From: Gammaproteobacteria bacterium
Lineage (GTDB): Bacteria > Pseudomonadota > Gammaproteobacteria > UBA6002
DNA length: 64,000 nt
Reading direction: 5' to 3'
NCBI GenBank assembly: GCA_013697705.1
Contig: JACCWJ010000021.1
Location: 62,001-126,000 of the forward strand
Shown here: positions 61,466 through 64,000 of the stretch, piece by piece
Layout: each line of letters opens with the position of its first letter
Position numbering within the stretch: position 1 is the first letter of the stretch
The notes under the pieces: generated by a model
Seen by the model: the letters and a program-made list of their open reading frames with translations, nothing else
The model's database searches: none
What the model was told of the DNA's origin: nothing
Position numbers and translations under genes: made by a program

Positions 61466-63568
61466 GTGGTAAGTTTCAAAAAACAATTTCAATATGGAAA
61501 TCATATGGTGACCCTGGAAACAGGAGCTATTGCTCGGCAGGCGTCGGGTGCGGTAATGGTGCGCATGGGCGATACCGTCGTTCTGGTGACAGTCGTCGGC
61601 GTGGCATCGAGTGAACCACGCGATTTTTTTCCTCTAACTGTTAACTATGCAGTTAGAACTTACGCTGCAGGTAAAATACCAGGAGGTTTTTTTAAACGTG
61701 AAGGCCGCCCCTCTGAGAAAGAAATTCTTGTCTCGCGTTTAATCGATAGACCACTGCGCCCCTTATTTCCTGATAGTTTTAAACATGAAGTTCAAGTAAT
61801 CGCGACTGTCCTTTCCATTGATAGCGAGGTCGAACCTGATGTTCCTGCTATCATTGGTGCCGCAGCCGCCTTAGCCATCTCTGGTATCCCTTTTAATGGC
61901 CCTATAGCGGCTGCGCGAGTGGGTTATGCTAATGGCGATTATTTATTAAACCCAAGCACCACCCAGTTGGGAGAGTCTGATTTAGATTTGGTTGTCGCGG
62001 GTACAAAAAATGCCGTATTAATGGTTGAGTCACAAGCAAAAGAATTGTCCGAAGAAGTGATGTTAGGCGCAGTGATGTTTGGTCATGAGCAAATGCAGGT
62101 CGCGCTCAAAGCGATTGATGAGCTGGTGGCAGAAACAGGTCAGGCTCGTTGGGACTGGCAGCCCGCCCCTGCAAATGAAGCGCTTACCCAGGCAATTATC
62201 GATCTCTGTAAAGACCCCCTAATTAATGCTTACAAAATCCAAGAAAAACAAGAACGTCGCAATAAACTTAAAGAAATGGCTCAAGCAGTTAAAGAAAAAG
62301 TTTGCTCAAAAGAAGAGTATGTAGGGTGTGAAGCAGAAGTGATGAAAATTGTGTCAGAACTGGAAAAGAAATTTGTTCGTGAACAAATTATTTCTGGTAA
62401 TGCCCGTATTGATGGCAGAGACACTAAAACCGTGCGTCCTATTCAATCCGAAATAGGTTTTTTACCTAGAACTCACGGATCAGCCTTATTTACCCGCGGT
62501 GAAACTCAGGCCATTGTAGTCGCTACCTTGGGCACCGAGAGAGATGCGCAAGTTATTGATGATGTCGGCGCTGAGCGGCGAGATGCCTTCTTATTGCACT
62601 ATAACTTCCCTCCTTATTGTGTGGGTGAAGTAGGACAATATGGTTCTCCTAAAAGACGCGAAATAGGCCATGGCAATTTAGCTAAACGTGCATTAATTCC
62701 TGTGATGCCCTCAGCAACTGATTTCCCGTATGTTATTCGTGCTGTATCAGAAATTACTGAATCAAATGGTTCCAGTTCAATGGCGACGGTTTGTGGTACC
62801 AGTTTAGCGTTGATGGATGCTGGGGTACCGATTAAGTCGGCTGTTGCAGGTGTTGCAATGGGATTAATCAAGGAAGGTGATCGTTATGCTGTTTTAACCG
62901 ATATTCTAGGAGATGAAGATCATCTCGGTGATATGGATTTTAAAGTAGCAGGTACGGATAAAGGTATTACCGCCTTACAGATGGATATCAAAATTGATGG
63001 TATAACCAAAGATATTATGGACGTTGCCCTCAATCAAGCGAAAGACGGACGGCTACACATTTTGGGTATTATGAAGAATGCAATAACCCAACCACGCGAA
63101 GAAATTTCTGATTTTGCTCCTCGTATTGTTAGCTTCAAAATTAACCCTGACAAGATTAGAGATGTTATTGGTAAAGGCGGTGTAACTATCCGTGAAATAA
63201 CAGAAACCACAGGGGCTGTTATTGATATTTCTGACGATGGCACGGTAAAGGTTGCTGCGGTAGAAAGGGAAGCGGGTGATGAGGCGCGTCGTCGAATTGA
63301 AATGATCGCTGCAGATGTTGAAATTGGCCAAATCTATGAAGGTAAGGTTGTAAAAATAATGGATTTTGGCGCCTTTGTTGACTTTCTCCCAGGAAAATCA
63401 GGTTTAGTGCACATTTCCCAAATTTGTCAGGAGCGAGTAGAAAATGTTCAAGACAAACTACACGAAGGCCAACAAGTAAGAGTAAAAGTGCTCGAAATAG
63501 ATCGTCAAGGACGTATCAGATTGAGCATGAAAGAAGTGGAGCAACAATCACAAGAGGCAAGTGCTTAA
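61466..63568 (+). CDS. pnp: Polyribonucleotide nucleotidyltransferase
   Basis: A trimeric phosphorolytic 3'-5' exoribonuclease of the RNA degradosome. I chose GTG 61466, preceded by AAGGTGG (700 residues); an earlier TTG at 61445 would start before that site. Domains: RNase PH-like 1 (~1-220), a helical linker, RNase PH-like 2 (~300-530; SILG-type [16 protein letters not shown] with catalytic acids), a KH domain (~550-610; [11 protein letters not shown]) and S1 (~620-690). All key motifs are present. Its end overlaps the next convergent gene by four bases. Confidence 0.98.
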   Translation: MVSFKKQFQYGNHMVTLETGAIARQASGAVMVRMGDTVVLVTVVGVASSEPRDFFPLTVNYAVRTYAAGKIPGGFFKREGRPSEKEILVSRLIDRPLRPLFPDSFKHEVQVIATVLSIDSEVEPDVPAIIGAAAALAISGIPFNGPIAAARVGYANGDYLLNPSTTQLGESDLDLVVAGTKNAVLMVESQAKELSEEVMLGAVMFGHEQMQVALKAIDELVAETGQARWDWQPAPANEALTQAIIDLCKDPLINAYKIQEKQERRNKLKEMAQAVKEKVCSKEEYVGCEAEVMKIVSELEKKFVREQIISGNARIDGRDTKTVRPIQSEIGFLPRTHGSALFTRGETQAIVVATLGTERDAQVIDDVGAERRDAFLLHYNFPPYCVGEVGQYGSPKRREIGHGNLAKRALIPVMPSATDFPYVIRAVSEITESNGSSSMATVCGTSLALMDAGVPIKSAVAGVAMGLIKEGDRYAVLTDILGDEDHLGDMDFKVAGTDKGITALQMDIKIDGITKDIMDVALNQAKDGRLHILGIMKNAITQPREEISDFAPRIVSFKINPDKIRDVIGKGGVTIREITETTGAVIDISDDGTVKVAAVEREAGDEARRRIEMIAADVEIGQIYEGKVVKIMDFGAFVDFLPGKSGLVHISQICQERVENVQDKLHEGQQVRVKVLEIDRQGRIRLSMKEVEQQSQEASA

Positions 63569-63864
63569 ACTAATTGGCAGTGCTTAAAGTGGCGGGGATT
63601 TTCTGAGTCGATCTCAAGAGTAGGTATCTCCGCCGCCATCTTTGCACTCAGGGCACTACTTATTTCAGTAGTATATGTATTTACAAAATCAGTAGTGTAT
63701 TGATTATTGTTATTGAGAAGGGTAGCGAGCTCTGTGCTCTTTAAGCCCTCTAAGCCATTTTGTGCCAGTCGAGTAAGAATGCCTCTTAATGTCGTACTTA
63801 AGTATAGTGAGTGCGTTTTGACAGTACTTAATAGCTGAGCTGCATCGGTCGCTATATCTTTCAT
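63565..63864 (-). CDS. Small protein of unknown function
   Basis: A 99-residue soluble protein with no recognised motif, signal peptide or membrane segment. It looks helical and is rich in Leu, Thr, Asn and Ala ([31 protein letters not shown]). GAAGGATG lies just before the ATG, supporting a real gene. It is convergent with pnp and overlaps its stop by four bases. Function not known. Confidence 0.6.
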   Translation of the reverse strand: MKDIATDAAQLLSTVKTHSLYLSTTLRGILTRLAQNGLEGLKSTELATLLNNNNQYTTDFVNTYTTEISSALSAKMAAEIPTLEIDSENPRHFKHCQLV

Positions 63865-63886
63865 TCAACATCCTTCGTTAGCATAA

Positions 63887-63912
63887 AAAGTTATCGTTAC
63901 TGAATGATAACG
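63887..63912 (-). terminator. Possible terminator of an upstream minus-strand gene
   Basis: GTTATC/GATAAC (6 bp, loop 10) is followed by TTTTT on the minus strand. It lies just downstream of the putative C-terminal fragment at 63930-63998, which fits a terminator. Short stem, so tentative. Confidence 0.35.
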
Positions 63913-63929
63913 AATAAAGATGAATTAGA

Positions 63930-63998
63930 CTATTGGGCAGTAAACGCAATAGAATGAACCTTACCCTGCGTGCTGATATAATTACAAGCTTCTGCACC
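63930..63998 (-). CDS. Possible C-terminal end of a gene cut by the window edge
   Basis: On the minus strand the last bases read GAEACNYISTQGKVHSIAF then TAQ and stop. The composition is protein-like and a hairpin with T-run follows, suggesting the tail of a real gene. At only 22 residues it cannot be identified; chance is possible. Confidence 0.3.
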   Translation of the reverse strand, partial: GAEACNYISTQGKVHSIAFTAQ

Positions 63999-64000
63999 TA

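Overview
The window reads as chromosomal DNA of a gammaproteobacterium. The proteins and gene order match the conserved gammaproteobacterial run known from Pseudomonas and E. coli: dnaJ, carAB, greA, yhbY, rlmE, ftsH, folP, glmM, tpiA, secG, tRNA-Leu(GAG), tRNA-fMet, rimP, nusA, infB, rbfA, truB, rpsO, pnp. The sequence is moderately AT-rich by eye. Several large, helical, unrecognised proteins, a class I fructose-bisphosphate aldolase, a SUF-type Fe-S system and many small inverted repeats point to the Legionellales (a Coxiella/Rickettsiella/Aquicella/Legionella-like bacterium, probably host-associated). That placement is an inference from gene content, not a proven identity.

Layout. 1-996 is the 3' part of dnaJ. 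993-5416 holds two minus-strand paralogous proteins of unknown function. 5417-6437 holds a nested inverted-repeat element, a small secreted Q/N/A-rich protein and a hairpin-rich leader. 6438-11279 is carA-carB-greA. 11412-13769 is a minus-strand MFS transporter-aldolase pair. 13770-14280 is non-coding with a perfect 37-bp inverted repeat. 14281-16819 holds two unrecognised proteins, the first with two Gly-rich membrane hairpins. 16794-19669 is a minus-strand AHSA1-like gene, trpS and sbcB. 19848-20351 is an FKBP-type lipoprotein. 20608-27266 is a complete SUF operon (Rrf2 regulator, sufB, C, D, S, U, sufA-like, sufT). 27288-30644 is a 1118-residue TPR-poly(A) polymerase-like fusion. 30800-32681 is rimO with convergent DUF503 and yhbY. 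32776-39873 is rlmE, ftsH, folP, glmM, a TerC-family gene on the minus strand, tpiA, secG and tRNA-Leu. 39961-54686 is the full nuoA-N complex I operon, with tandem repeats between nuoM and nuoN. 54811-63568 is tRNA-fMet, rimP, nusA, infB, rbfA, truB, rpsO and pnp. The window ends with a small unknown minus-strand gene and possibly the tail of another.

Most genes are core functions: pyrimidine and arginine precursor synthesis, transcription and translation factors, Fe-S assembly (SUF feeds complex I, RimO and others), respiration, protein quality control and RNA decay. The accessory material is the group of unrecognised proteins and the repeats, which sit in breaks of the ancestral gene order: dnaJ|carA, greA|yhbY, and between the two tRNAs where nuo lies. 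No CRISPR array, transposase, integrase or phage gene was seen. No complete new multi-gene system can be claimed; the best candidates for novelty are the TPR-PcnB fusion and the tandem paralogous pair.
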